Assembly: GCA_047967505.1 (NCBI GenBank)
Contig: CM106540.1
Source of the DNA: Dipteris shenzhenensis
Taxonomy: Eukaryota; Polypodiophyta; Polypodiopsida; Gleicheniales
Direction: 5' to 3' (one strand)
DNA length: 64,000 nucleotides
Positions 1 through 11,889 of the stretch are shown here, piece by piece (the first letter of the stretch is position 1; each line of letters starts with the position of its first letter). The notes below the pieces were generated by a model. It worked only from the letters and a program-made list of their open reading frames with translations, had not been told where the DNA came from and searched no databases. The position numbers and the translations under genes are program-made.

Positions 1-1235
1 CAACCCATAAGCCATACATCTTAAGACACTACATAACCTATGTTGCCTTCCTGAGGAGACAAAGGCACATGTGGAAGCACTTTCACACTTGAGCGGAGTG
101 GGCATTAGAATGAGACGGTGATCCCAAAGTCATGGTGGGAGGTGTCTATGCAAGGCAACAGACCCACCCCGTTGGTAGGAATAGTTCTCTAAGACCAAAG
201 TACCCCTCAGGGTTCAGTTTTTGTAATAGCCCCTTGGTTCTTTCCACTGCACATACTATAGGGTCAGGACAAGGGGCCTGATTGAGCTAGAGACAGTAGA
301 GGACCTAGAGACTGACAATGCTATAGAGATGCTGGAGTGGCATAGGGTCAAGCTAGTGGATGCTTGGGCAAGGACTATAGACTATTGACCCAGATCCTTT
401 ATCTCATGGGTAGACAGGGACAAGTTGGCACCTGTGGTTGTGAGAGGGCCATCCTCCTAGGGATGTCCAATGGGATCTAGGAGAGTGGTCCTAGCCTACA
501 TGAGTAGGGAATTGAGATATGATAAAAGAGGTTCCCTTTTTCTTCTACACCACTCATATTGGCCATCGTCTTTAGCTACAGGTAGCTAAGTCAATCCCTT
601 TGCGAGACACACTGGGTTATGCAGCAAGTTCCCCATGAGCTCATTTCACTTTTTGGGTCTTGTATTTGGTCCAGTATCAGGCCACGAAAGATATCTTAGC
701 TTTTTGGATGGTACCCATTAGGCCTTGGTTGGAACAGCTATGTGTGGATGATAGATGCCACTATTGCATGCATAGAGATCTGGAGACAATCGTACAATAT
801 CTCTAGGGATACCTAATAGCACAGAGGACTTAGATGGGGGCTTTATGTATTGTTTCTAGCACACCCATTGATGTTGAGGGATCTTACAACAAGGATGGTT
901 GCTTGACTGACAAAGGGGGGCCTTCTTTATTCATATTTATTCTCCAGCTTATAGGATTCATGGCTAGAAAGCTCTCAAGATAGAGACATATTAAAAGGTT
1001 TCCCCCTCCCAATGGTGGCCACTGTGGTTGTTGGAGGACAGTGTTTGGGAGACAGTAGCTAGCATCACTGCTTGGAACATCTAGTTGGGGTGGCTCATTG
1101 TAGCGTGAGTGATGGGAGGCCGATAGATCTCTCCATCGACGACCACTCTCATCGCCCTTTGGTGGGACATTATCTATATGCACCATGCCATCTAGGAGTG
1201 TGGGACTCCAAGATCGAGAGAAACCATTGAAAGGT
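1..1235. other. Unassigned sequence, no recognisable gene
   Basis: I see no protein family here in any frame. The longest open frame is on the minus strand (884-1243, 119 codons); it is low-complexity and matches nothing I know. This could be an eroded transposon. Confidence 0.4.
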
Positions 1236-1725
1236 GAGAGCATTTCTGCAAGGCTTGGCCTACAAGCCTTTTACACACTTGTACCAGGCAAGGCATTCGC
1301 TAGATGTATAGACCCCCACCCTAACTATTGGCCCCTATTTCGAAGATTCCCTCGACAATGAGTGGGGTTCTCCAAAAGTACGCTAGGTTCTTTATGACAA
1401 CCAATTTTTATTTGTGCTTAGTATTATAAGCTCCTTTAGGAAATTGATTTGTATGGTGTTTTTCAAGGTCGTCAAAACGTGAGAGGACTTCTGCAAGGCT
1501 TGGCCTATAGGCATTTTATACACTTGTCTGGGGCAAAATTTGCTACATGTATAGACCCTGACCTTGGCTATTAGCCCTTGTTTTGGAGATTGCTTAGGCA
1601 ATCAGCTAGGTTCTCCAAAAGCACTATGGTTTCTTTATGATAGCTAATGTTTCTTTGTATTTACTATTATTAGCTCCATTTGGAAGTTGATTTGTATACT
1701 TTTTCTCAAGCATTAATAGAAAGTT
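1236..1725. repeat. Diverged tandem duplication, unit about 245 bp, two copies
   Basis: Two adjacent units start near 1236 and 1482. Both carry, in the same order, a 'ctgcaaggcttggcct' block, a 'tgtatagaccc' block, a 'ggttctccaaaag' block and a 'tttctttatga' block, with many substitutions and small indels between. No reading frame is conserved across the copies, so this looks like an old non-coding duplication. Confidence 0.75.
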
Positions 1726-1814
1726 TATTTTATGTGGAAAAAAAAAGTATTGGGCAAAGCATCAAAACCAAAAGATTGTAATCACATTAATACAAAATTT
1801 ATTTATTATTAAAA

Positions 1815-2405
1815 AATAAGAGAGAGGTTGCAATCGCATCAAGAAAAAATACCACTCAATGTCTATGTGCATTTGTAGAGCTTTTAGGGTCTTACCATTA
1901 TTTAGGTTTCGATCCTTTTCATTCAAAAGATGATTGCTTGGTTATATTGGTTCTATTTCTTCTTATACACCAAATTTCCTTAAACAACAAGTAAATGAGT
2001 GACATTGTTTAGGGGCAAGAAATCCAAGCTTCAATGCTCCTATTGTTGCACATCATGTAGATACTTCTTAATATTGTTATATGTTAAGCTTGTGCAAGTA
2101 TATCCATTTATATCTGACAAAAAAGAGAGAGATTGCAATCACATCAAGACAAAATACCACCCAATGTCTATGTGGATTTGTAGGGCTTTTAGGTTTCGAT
2201 CCTCTCGTTCGAAAGATGATTGCATGATTATATTGGTTTTGTTTCTTCTTATACACCAAATTTCCTTAATGGCAAGTAAATGAGTGACATTCTTTAAGGG
2301 CAAAAAAGCTAAGCTTAAATGCTCCAATTGTTGCATATTATGTAAATACTTCTTGATATTGTTATTTGCTAAGCTTGTGCAAGTATATTAGTTTATGTAT
2401 GACAC
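1815..2405. repeat. Diverged tandem duplication, unit about 300 bp, two copies
   Basis: Two units, about 1815-2118 and 2119-2405, share long collinear blocks such as 'cttcttatacaccaaatttc' and 'aagcttgtgcaagtatat'. The second copy has several short deletions. The small ORFs here (1999-2283 plus, 2077-2336 minus) are by-products of the repeat and match no known family. It lies directly downstream of another, unrelated tandem duplication. Confidence 0.8.
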
Positions 2406-2800
2406 CTAACAAGCTAAGTGACTTATGATGAAAGAGAAGCATTAGAATTCAAGACGGTGATAGTTTGAGCTCCATATACCATTGAGAATGATAGAAAGTT
2501 TTTAAATTAATAAGTAACAAATTCTTTAAGAAACAATAACACTTGGTACAGTCTTGCCTTTTATTTTAAAGCAAATAATTGCCACATGTCAATAATATAA
2601 TTTCGTTCATAATCAAGAAGATTTCTAGGTGGATAAACTCATTGTGATAAGTGTTTTAGTTGCCTCACAATATTTGTGTGAAACATGATTCCTACCTTGG
2701 AACTCTCTTGCCATAACTTATAGATCAACATTTGTGTAGCATTTTTAAATATAAACATATTTGATGTAATACATTTACAAACATAAGTGAATGTTGTTTG
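2406..2800. other. AT-rich spacer, nothing recognised
   Basis: There are no open frames of note and no family resemblance. The sequence is plain AT-rich DNA between a tandem duplication and a microsatellite. Confidence 0.4.
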
Positions 2801-2802
2801 AA

Positions 2803-2806
2803 CCCC

Positions 2807-2861
<55 letters not shown>

Positions 2862-2886
2862 CCTCCCTCCCTCCCTCCCTCACTCC

Positions 2887-2952
<66 letters not shown>
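2803..2952. repeat. Compound microsatellite (C)n-(TC)n-(CCCT)n-(TC)n
   Basis: A C-run is followed by about 150 bp of nearly uninterrupted TC dinucleotides with a central CCCT/CCTC patch. The two overlapping serine/leucine/proline ORFs across it are translations of the repeat, not genes. Confidence 0.97.
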
Positions 2953-2954
<2 letters not shown>

Positions 2955-3399
2955 CCTACTTGGAAAGCCTATATGGAAGCAATATGGAGCTACTATAGTA
3001 ATGGACTCAATAAATTCTTGAGAGTGGGATCTCCCACTAATTTTGCAATTGGAAAGCTATATAGAAAAGAGGCTACAAGCAAAACGAAGCTACTATGCAT
3101 TGAAGTCATTGTAGAAAGGCATGTTGGTGTTTAAAGAAATACCTACTTGAAACCTTGGTCTTACATGTTATCAGATACAGATTGAAATTATGGGGACGAT
3201 TTCTACAACAAAAGAAACAATAGCTTCTTGTCTTCTATGAACAAGACCTCTTAAGTATCCTCCTATAGTAATAATTCCAAAGGATTTAAAATGATGTTAG
3301 AAAAGAGATAAGCATGTGCTATCAAGGACCTTAGCCTTCAAAAAGCTTATATAGACACACTCTATGATGTTCCTAACCAACCCATGCCTCACTTAGAGG

Positions 3400-4270
3400 G
3401 CATCTCTCATCACACAACATCCACACTTGTTCCACATCCCATCTAAAAGAAGCCATCAAGAAGCTCCAGAATGGCAAAGATTACGTTCAAGAAGGCCTCC
3501 TAGAAATACTCCTAACCCACAGGTAGACAATACTTTCTCAAATCCTTGCCAAATTGTGCAATCATGCTTCTTTCACCCTCCTAGACCAAAAACGCCATTA
3601 TACCCATTCAAATGATAGGGATCCCATGAACACAAGTAACTATCGAACTATCATGGTAGGCCCTTTTGATGGCCAAGATATATGGCTCAACTCTTGAGAT
3701 AGACATTAACAAACATGGTGAGATCTCAACTTACACGTGATGAGGCAAACAAGTTTAGATGGGACCGTCATATCTTTCCATCATAAAGGCTAGATTTAAA
3801 AAAAAGAGAGTATACTACTGCTTTAGACTCCCAAAAGACATTCGACTCCATAGCCGGAGCTCAAATTATTGCACATTGCCCCTTGGACATGGCACATGAT
3901 ATATGCCATGACTTTGTATCAAAGGGTTATAGGAAAAATGCACACCACACGTGGGAATGTTTGGGAGTTGAGAAGTACCACTAGAGTGGAGTAGGGTTTC
4001 CCTCTCCTCTACCCTTGTTGGCCTTTACATAAATGAGCTAGCATCCTTTGTAGACACATTTAGAGAAAGAGGATCAATCATAGTACAATTGGTCATATCC
4101 ATCTTTTTTAATATGTCACTTTGCAAGGCTTATGTAAAGGGTGCAACATGAAGGTCAATCAAGGTAACACAAAGGTCATGATCTTTAATAAACACTCAAC
4201 TCCTACAAGAGGCATTCACAATTGTAGATGAGCCAATTGAGCTAGTTAGATTTTACGTAATACTTGGGGC
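3400..4270 (+). pseudogene. Decayed LINE reverse-transcriptase fragment
   Basis: Reading across many stops and frameshifts on the plus strand gives recognisable non-LTR RT landmarks in order: 'KEAIKKLQNGK...GLLEILL' near 3440, 'NYRTIMV' near 3635, 'FDSI' near 3840, and a degraded 'GFPLSPLL' turn near 3990. Near 4130 comes a thumb-like 'LCKGCNMKVN.GKTKVM' stretch. The 'NYRTIMV' block is shared with the minus-strand LINE near 38.6 kb, so the two probably belong to related families. The catalytic YADD box is not intact. There is no ORF1 or endonuclease nearby. This is a dead fragment. Confidence 0.6.
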
Positions 4271-5812
4271 ACATTTTCATAAGCCCGAAGTGTACCATGA
4301 AATTTGCAACATAAGCACAACCAAGCAAAGGACATGCCTCTTTGTCAAGAATAGATAGACATGTGAACACAATCACCCCTCTTTGACTCTCTAGTTAGAC
4401 CAATAGCTTTTATGTGAGTTTTTTTAGGCAATAAACATTTGAGAACTACATGAGACCACATTGGTTGCAACTTGAAATAACATGAGATCAATTTCTTTAT
4501 AGGAGAAGACGATTGAGAGGCATCAAGATCGACAAGCATGCCAAGTCAACAAGAGACTACACACAAGTCCTACCAAGTATCCATCTGGTGCCACCATTAA
4601 GATATCTTGACACCAAATTGCCTCACATCACCCATAGTGCATCCATGAAGAGGGCTCGAACTTCAACTACTCATGGCCAACACAAGATAAGACAAGACCG
4701 AATAAGGGCTCCCCTAGTTCATCATCACTAGTTTCCAAAGGTATGAAGGCTAGATGAGGTAAAATATTTAGTGATTGAAACCTTTCTTAGAAAACCTTCT
4801 AATAATTTACCGTACAATCCCTAAGGATTTTGAGAAAACCTTCCAACAATACTATGCTTAGTAGATTCTCATGTTTAAGCCCATTTTCAATTGTAAAGTA
4901 TTCTTACCGTAGACAAGGATTTATACATGGAGACCATGCAAGCATGTGTATTCCATCTAAATTTATTAATGATGAAGAGATTAAGCAATTGAGATAGGAG
5001 TTCTCTTCTTGCCTTGAAGAGGCTTAAAGTAGGAAGTGGGAAAAGACTTCCAATAAAGAGAGCCAACATTGTGATAATAATTACAAAGCTCCTAATAATT
5101 AACATCCTAGGCAAGGGCTTATACATGAAGACCGAAGGAAAATAAGCATCCTGAAGTATAGCCAAAATGGACTACGAACATGCATATAAAGAGCATTTTA
5201 CGCACAATTATAGGCTTACACACAACTTAAATATGGAGCACTCTAAAAAGTGAGTGCCTCTCAAAACATGCTAAGCGAACTTTAATTTAAGTCACAATAT
5301 TTCCATTGATTAAGAAAACAGCTGTACATTGAGAGGACACGTCATTAAGAAAACAATTGTACATTGAGAGGACATGTCTTGTCTATGAAGAAAGATAAGT
5401 TTCATAGAAAGAGAAGTTAGAAAAGACAACAGCAGAACATGTGCATATTGGAATTGACGAGACTGTTAGATTATGTAAATGACAGAAAACACGTTTCGAC
5501 TATTCTTATTATGCCAAATGAAGGACAATAGCAGGATAATGACATTGCAGGGAAGCTGTGGCGTGTAAACCTAAGAATAAAGAATTGTACGCTTCAAATG
5601 AGGACAGCTGAACGGTGGCGATGGAAGGTGATGGGTAGCTAATTGCCAGCCGGGGGGAAGGGAAACTGCAAATCTTGACAAGGTAGCATTGCATTCGTTC
5701 CATGCCAAAGCTAGCTGCATTAGTGAAGCGAAGCCGCCTCAATGCAAGAAATCATCTTTCAATGCTGTCAATTCAGGAAGCAGGGTATCCAATGTCAGAA
5801 AATTATCATCTA
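4271..5812. other. Unassigned spacer downstream of the SLBP gene
   Basis: No gene family is recognised. A short imperfect tandem duplication of about 36 bp lies at 5333-5377 (two copies of 'gtacattgagaggaca' with flanks). Small open frames at 4513-4731, 4887-5165 and 5509-5742 have no family resemblance. The last 100 bp or so may include the SLBP 3' untranslated region, but I see no decisive poly(A) signal. Confidence 0.4.
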
Positions 5813-8586
5813 TCAACACTCTGTCCAATCCTCATAGATTGACAAACTAGGCTCTCTGCCCCTCATCCTCCGGGGTGGGTGATCAGATTGCACAACCTCT
5901 CTATTAGTCTTCGAGCGTTCCCATTTGGCAGCCCCACAAATTTCGGCAGGATTCTGGTTTGCATTTGCCTTTGAATAAAGCTGTCTTTTCCAAGCGTCCG
6001 ATCTGCTATCAGGGGAGTCCTCTGTTTTTGAGCTGCAAGGGAGCATACAGAAACGTAAATTATCATTGCAACTTCAGCTGGTAACCAATCATGCAAGCAA
6101 TATGGACAATGAATCAAGCATTGAAAACGAGCAGCATGTGGGAATCACTTTGTACCTTTAAAGGTCTGTGAATTAGCTTCGCGTAAAATGCAGCACATGC
6201 AGCAAGCACATAGAATCTAGATCAATCATATTTGAAATCTTTTATTTAGTACTTGCTGTCATGATTTATGTCATATAACATGAATCTGTACTATTATACT
6301 TCATCACCGTGTAGTGGGCACGAACTTATTAAGTTCCAAATTAAGATCAAGAGCGTCCTGCATTCCTTCTACTGAATGTGTGGCTTCCTACGGTGAACCA
6401 AGCTCTTTCAGCATGCTTGGGTATGAAGGCTTGCTTTAGTATCACTGTTAATTTCAAAGTTTGAACCTATACAGTACCAAATTAAGATGTCTGCATTCCT
6501 ATAGTGAACCAAACTCTTTCATCATTCTGGGATATGAACATAAAAAATGTTTACTTCAAAGTTTGAACCTATTGAGTACCAAATTAACTTCAACATCACC
6601 AAATTAAGATTAAGAGGGTCCTGCATACAATGAACCAACTGGGGAAACCCAGTAGGAATCAGCTATATGTATGAGGCATTATAGCTGAAGAAGTACCCAA
6701 GCTTGGATTTCTGATCAGGAACAATATTGGCCTTCTCATTGCCCTGGATTGAATTGGGAATTGTAAAATCTTCTGCTAGCTCCTCACCATCTTCCATAGG
6801 AGGATCATAGGCGTGCAAAAGCCTTCTCCATTTACGAATCTGACCATCCCAGCTGCGTTTGCTGCAATCCTGTTTGGGATTTGGAGTTTGTGGATCTTTT
6901 CTCGATCTCTTCCATCTGATAATGTACAGGTGAAATCACACAAAAGTAAATGCTCAAATTCAACGGCTGCCTAACAAAAGCCAACGAGCGTAGATGTGTG
7001 GATTCTTGCACATTCATGTACCTTGGAACCACTGAGATGTAGCGCTCATATCCAAGAGTGTTCTTCCCGAAGTCAATTTGCCTCCGCCTCTGGCTCAATC
7101 GATGAGCATCGCTCTCCACCGCTTGCTCTTTCACAACTGCCATAAAGAAACCTTTCTATCAGATGTTTACTCGAATCGTTGACGAGAGACTCAAATATGT
7201 TTCCAAGAAACCTTAGAAACCTTTCTGTCAGAGGTTGATTCGAATTGTTGAAGAGAAACTCAAAGATCAAACGGTTGATTGGGGATTTTCAGAAAATCGA
7301 TTATCATCTATCCTACGTTCAGCAGCATCGGAATGCTAACCTGGAACAGCTTCAATTTTAAACTTGTTTGTGACATCCACAAACACACGCGATGATGGAG
7401 GCTGCCTAGACCTTGCAGCCGAGTCTTTCCCCTGGAGATTGTTAACATCTTCAGGCCAGCACTTGATTGGAGCTCTTGCAAACTCTTCAGAATTGGCAAG
7501 TCGATCGATTGTTGGAGCTTGCCCTCCATTGAGAACAGCTCTGGCACTCATCGAGCTATCTTTGATCCCAATAGTGCCGCTTCTTTCAGATCCTCCAGGC
7601 GGCAAATCATCGCATTTATTAATGGCGGCAAGTAATCCAGCTCCTACAATAGCCTCGCTGTGTCCAAAATCTATGTCCTCGTCGAATATGGAGCCACAAA
7701 ACTCGGAATCGACCTGCATCATGGGCGTGAGCGGAAGATCGAAGTGCTGACCGAGATCCAATGGGTCATCCGAGAACAGCGACGCGATCACCTCAAATGA
7801 TGGATTGCTGTCAAGATCAGCATAGCAGTCTTCCTCTAAGCTGCTTTTTCCTCCCAAGGCACCGATCTCAATTGCAGGATATGGTCGTTCCTGTCCTCCT
7901 TCGCTGTCTTTGCTCGCAACCTCGTTGTTAACTTGCTGATGCCTTCTATCGTCTTTCGAGTCCTCAGCATTCACCTTCTTCAGGTCGCCGCTGGAGCCTT
8001 GCCAGCAGTCTTGTTTCTTATTCATATGCTCTCTGGAATGCGAGTTGCATTTCGATCCCTCGTGTAGAGAAGTCTCCCTTTCTACCCTTTTCGTTCCAAC
8101 GCAGCCTCTTCTCCCTGCGCAATGCTTGTCTCGATCCATCGTCATTCCCCTCATTCGATGATCATAGCTCTTAGATGGTTCTTGCACTCTAGGTTTACCG
8201 TTCCTTCCGCTCCCCGCCTCGCTCTCCCCTTCTAAATTAGCAGACCGGCGCTGATCCATTGGCGCATAGCATCTGGACGAACATATCCGCGGCTCAGATC
8301 CTTGTCGGTAGTGCGTTCTGGATGTAGGCTTGCAAAAAGCCTCCGCTGAATTCCTCATTCGATCACCACCCCATTTCAAGGGGCTGAAACCCTTCCGGAT
8401 GGACACTTCTCTAAGATCACTGCCTTGACATCCGGCCTTGTGATCTCTCTCGATGCAACGGGAGCTACCCCAATCTCCAGGTCGAGGAGTCTCGACTTGC
8501 TCCTGCCTACCGATAGTATCTGAGCCTACCCATGATGTGGTGTGCATTGTCGGAATGGAGGGGATCCCTACTCTGACGGGCCGCAT
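5813..8586 (-). CDS. SLBP: Histone mRNA stem-loop-binding protein (SLBP), four coding exons
   Basis: Proteins of this family bind the 3' stem-loop of replication-dependent histone mRNAs and direct their processing and translation. My model joins 8586-7341, 7136-7022, 6915-6697 and 6032-5813 (1800 nt, about 599 aa). Every junction is GT/AG and in phase. The start is the first ATG after an in-frame stop near 8680; the upstream GTG at 8664 is not a plausible plant start. Residues 1-420 are low-complexity and charged, with acidic patches. The RNA-binding domain spans exons 2-3: HRLSQRRRQIDFGKNT, GYERYISVVPR, then TPNPKQDCSKRSWDGQIRKW and LHAYDPP. These are the hallmark R/K-rich helix, the Y..Y..VPR turn and the final S-W-D-x-Q-I-x-x-W helix. 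If exon 3 is not spliced it reads on to a stop at 6663 (537 aa). The domain call is very secure; the last exon is less so. Confidence 0.88.
6033..6696 (-). other. SLBP intron 3 (alternative 3' end of exon 3 inside)
   Basis: The donor reads GG|GTACTT at 6697/6696 and the acceptor TTGCAG|C at 6033/6032, and phases match. The intron contains three partial copies of a block including 'taccaaattaag' and 'gtgaaccaa.ctctttca' between 6330 and 6640. The unspliced alternative ends at 6663. Confidence 0.65.
7137..7340 (-). other. SLBP intron 1 with internal direct repeat
   Basis: The donor is CCAG|GTTAGC (7341/7340) and the acceptor GGCAG|TTGTG (7137/7136). Phase is kept: one base is carried from exon 1. 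Two diverged copies of a roughly 70-bp block ('aaacctttctrtcagakgttkactcgaat') lie at about 7148-7200 and 7220-7268. Confidence 0.85.
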
Positions 8587-8719
8587 TGCAGTTCGAAATT
8601 CCTCAGAATGGCTATGAGCTAAATTCACAGTGGCGATTGAGGCCTCGCTTTCTTTCTCGCTCACCCTCTCCTGTTTCCCTCATTCTCCTTCACTCCCAAC
8701 ATTTGTCACTCCGGCTATC

Positions 8720-8773
<54 letters not shown>

Positions 8774-9050
8774 CCTCTCTCAGGGCTGCTGTTCTGTATT
8801 CTCGTTCACAAGGCTGCCATTCTTTCTCTTTCTCTCTCTCTCTCTCTGTCCTTCCTTTCCTCTGCAATCGGTTGTAATCTCAGGTCTTTGAATCTTTCCG
8901 ATCACACACACGCAGGGTTCGTTTCTTCCCCTCCCCCTTCTGATGACACCCCCGGGCCTGATCAAGGTTTGTGGGAGTAGTGGAGGGATTTCACCCAAAA
9001 AAAGTGATGAGTGGAGGGAAGGAAGATAATTTTTTAGAAGTTTGAACATG
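8587..9050 (-). promoter_or_regulatory. SLBP 5' leader/promoter region with (GA)n tracts
   Basis: Upstream of the SLBP start, the coding-sense strand carries a long (GA)n tract (plus-strand TC at 8725-8766) and a second shorter one near 8826-8848. GA/CT-rich tracts are common in plant core promoters and 5' leaders. I cannot place a TATA box or transcription start confidently. Confidence 0.45.
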
Positions 9051-9560
9051 GCGGGAAATAGTAACGCTCAAATTTTTGGCTTATTCTTACCTCGAGAGTG
9101 TGCCCGGGAGATGGCGCATTAAAGAGAACTGTTTGGGAGGTGTGGTACAAAGTCGAGAGAGCTAATGCATTTGTTTAAGATAGGCCCGGGCAACACCTAC
9201 AAGCTTCCATCCACTCTCGTAGTGGCTTGGCCCCTCATTAGAGCTCCGGTCTTCATAGCCATCTGGGAAGCCGGGCTGCACTCCACCACAAAGATCAACT
9301 AGGTACCACAGTCCTGTCGATCCTGGCCGGGACTCGCACCCTCATGCAAAACTTTGGGCATCTAATTCACCCCCAAGACCCTGTCATGGGTCAAGCTCTG
9401 AAAGAGATCTCCGACTATCTTTGCTAGGATCTTGTTTAGTGTAGGCTTGGGCGTCAAGCCCATTGTTGGCCAAATTTTTGTTTTTTTGGTTCCCTGCCTC
9501 TTTTTTTTGAGTGGGGACCCTTGCCTTTATTATTAATATATCCATTTTTAAATTTATTTT
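9051..9560. other. Unassigned, GC-richer then T-rich sequence
   Basis: 9180-9440 is GC-richer than its surroundings and has no frame I recognise. It ends in T-runs and 'ttattattaatata' near 9510-9540, which could be the degraded tail of a retroposed element. A loose Pol III B-box match sits on the minus strand near 9345, but no convincing A-box goes with it. Confidence 0.3.
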
Positions 9561-9589
9561 AAAGGTCTATACATCACATCCACATGATG

Positions 9590-10395
9590 AAAATATATAA
9601 TAACAAGATGAATTACATCCAATAAGCCTACTGAGATGGGATATCTATGTTGTTTAAATGAGTGAATGGTCTGTCCAGTAAATAAAATTTGTGCCGTGTA
9701 TGTAGTGTTCTTGTGGTTTATTTGTCCAAACATGATCTATAGTAGAATCGTGTATTGTAGTTGGTTGGTCGATTAATTGCGTCATGCTCCACTTGTACAT
9801 GAATGTGGAGAGTTCTTTTGTTCTATTGTTTGAATCATGGTAGTTGAGGTTGAAGTCTCCGATAATTGTTATTTTTGTGAATGTTTGTATATAGGTTAGT
9901 AGTGTATGAAGGCAGGAGTTAAGTGTTGTGGTTGATGTTGAAGGGGAATTGTATACATTGATGATAGCAATTTCTTCATTTCTTTTAGTTGAGAAAATTG
10001 CTAGTAGGCATTCACAATTTTGTTTTTGGATATATTGTTCTCTTATCAAATGGATGTCTTTTTTGTAACATGTTGTAATTCCAACGCCATTTGTTCTTTG
10101 TAAACATTTGAATCCTGGCAAGTGGAGGATGTTGGAGGAGTTGTTATGCAATTCTTGAAAACAAAGTATTGATGCATTTAGGAGGCTTTTATCATCTTGA
10201 AAGTGTGCTAATGAGTCCATGGACAGGCCTTGAGAATGGTGGATTGTTCTTGCAGCAGCTGGTCGTATCGAAAATTGTTTTCGAGATACTATATTCAAAT
10301 GGTGAATTCGCAAGTATGGATGTATTGGTGTCCAAGTGGAAGGGATTTTGTCGCTGTAGATATGTTTGTTGTTGAGACATGCAAAAGGACCACTT
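9590..10395 (-). pseudogene. Helentron-type remnant: PIF1 helicase end fused to EEP endonuclease
   Basis: The minus-strand frame starts with the last motifs of a transposon PIF1 helicase: RKQFSIRPAAARTIHHSQGL followed by SMDSLAHF. It runs straight into an endonuclease/exonuclease/phosphatase fold: ILCFQELH (catalytic Glu), NVYNSPST, IIGDFNLN (catalytic Asp/Asn), TIDHVWTN, and the terminal TDHSLI (catalytic Asp-His). Helicase followed by EEP endonuclease on one polypeptide is the layout of Helentron-like rolling-circle transposons; LINE endonucleases have no helicase in front. The helicase's final 'VALSR' segment and the usual linker are missing, so an internal deletion has fused the two parts. 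No Rep domain, upstream helicase core or element ends are visible. Open frame 10313-9654 plus flanking frame. Confidence 0.68.
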
Positions 10396-11640
10396 AGGAA
10401 GAATGAACCTCACAAGAACTCTCACTTCAAGAAACTCTCACACACACAATATATCTCTCAAAGAAAATACTCAAGGGACTCTCTCTCTCTCATGGAATAA
10501 GGAACACTCAAGCTCACAATGAATTGAACTCTCTAAATGAAGAACTCTTGAGATCTAAAACATGCTGTGATACCATGTTAAAACATGCAGGCCTCAAGAT
10601 CTATGGAGGGCTCTAAGATGGATGGAACCTATGTGGAAACATGATGAAGAGAATGCTCATGACATGTACCTCAAGTTAATTAGGTTTCAAGATAGATTAG
10701 CTTGGACACATAAACAGAATCTTGAGTGAATGTGCATTTCTTCTATTCAACAATACATGATAAGCTCCTTCATGACTATTTGGATGGCACCAATCGGGCT
10801 TGCATATAACCTAAGGGTGTCCACAAACTATGGTTGTCCTCTGCTTGCCCATGGTGCATTAAATGCATCTACAACATGGATGAGCAATCTTGCCCGTCCA
10901 TGATCTTGGGTAGTGCCCAAGGCATGCAAGTTTGTAAACACCCTTATCAGTCACGTGCATGGTGGCTCTACCTAATTTCATGGACGGGCTTGTATGCAAT
11001 TTTATGTCCCCGAAGTGATATTTTTTTATTATTTTTAGTGCATTTAATTATTAGCCCACCACGGTGGCATGTGATTAAATAGTGTCTCATGATTCTATGA
11101 TTGGATGGGCTTGCATGCTAGGCTTGTGTTAGATTTTTTTGGGGCAAAACAAGCAATTTAGTCCAATTAATTGCTAGTCACTACAGTGCTCTCACCTTTA
11201 ATGAGAAGGCTAAATTTTACTCTAGCCTTCTAAATTTTAGAAATGGCACCTTTATTTTGAAGCCCAAATTTTTTTGATGATGAAGCTTTGCATAATAAAG
11301 AATGTCGCAAAATACATCACTACTTGAGTAGCGAAGCATGTGATTAATTGGCAGCCCAAATTTTTATTAATTGAACATGGCTCATGATTATTTGGATGGC
11401 ACCACTGGGCTTGCATACATGCATTTACTTCTCTAGTCACCGCGATGGCTTGAATTTTGATTAATTTAAGGTGGCTCATTATTATTTGGACAATTAAGTA
11501 GAGTGCCACTGCTACTATCTAGCCATGGCCTCAAACATGGAGAATGCTATTTGGCTACTTTGCTCCATGCTCCAAACTTCCAACTCTTATCTGACCCTAC
11601 TTTACTACTTTGCTCCACGCTCCTTCCTGTAGCTCTCATC
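10396..11640. other. Unassigned AT-rich sequence
   Basis: No protein family is recognised. The ORFs at 10834-11082 (plus) and 11252-11509 (minus) are unsupported. A block of short direct repeats with 'aactctc' lies at about 10417-10560. Confidence 0.35.
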
Positions 11641-11689
11641 TACCCCTACTCTATTGATTTGCTCCATGCTCCCTCCTCCAGCTCTAGTC

Positions 11690-11885
11690 CACTCATCTGC
11701 TCCCTTGCTCTTCCGCTCTCCATCTACTCCACTACTCACCCTCTCTTTTTACCTCTTCATTATCACCATGCTAGGAACCAAAGCCAATAATATTACCCAC
11801 TACCCTACTCATCCACTTCACTACTCACCCTCCCTTCATCATTGCCATGCTAGGAACCGAAGCCAATAATATTATCCCCCCCTTA
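11690..11885. repeat. Tandem duplication, unit about 80 bp
   Basis: Two copies of a block that ends in 'gccatgctaggaaccgaagc' and 'caataatatta' follow each other (about 11720-11800 and 11805-11880). The surrounding DNA is pyrimidine-rich. No gene is involved. Confidence 0.7.
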
Positions 11886-11889
11886 ATTC

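Noticed and set aside
2791-3021. Serine/leucine-rich ORFs
   Set aside because: Translations of the TC microsatellite.
9330-9480. SINE or tRNA-derived sequence on the minus strand
   Set aside because: A B-box-like GGTGCGAGTCC is present, but there is no convincing A-box at the right distance and no repeated copy in the window.
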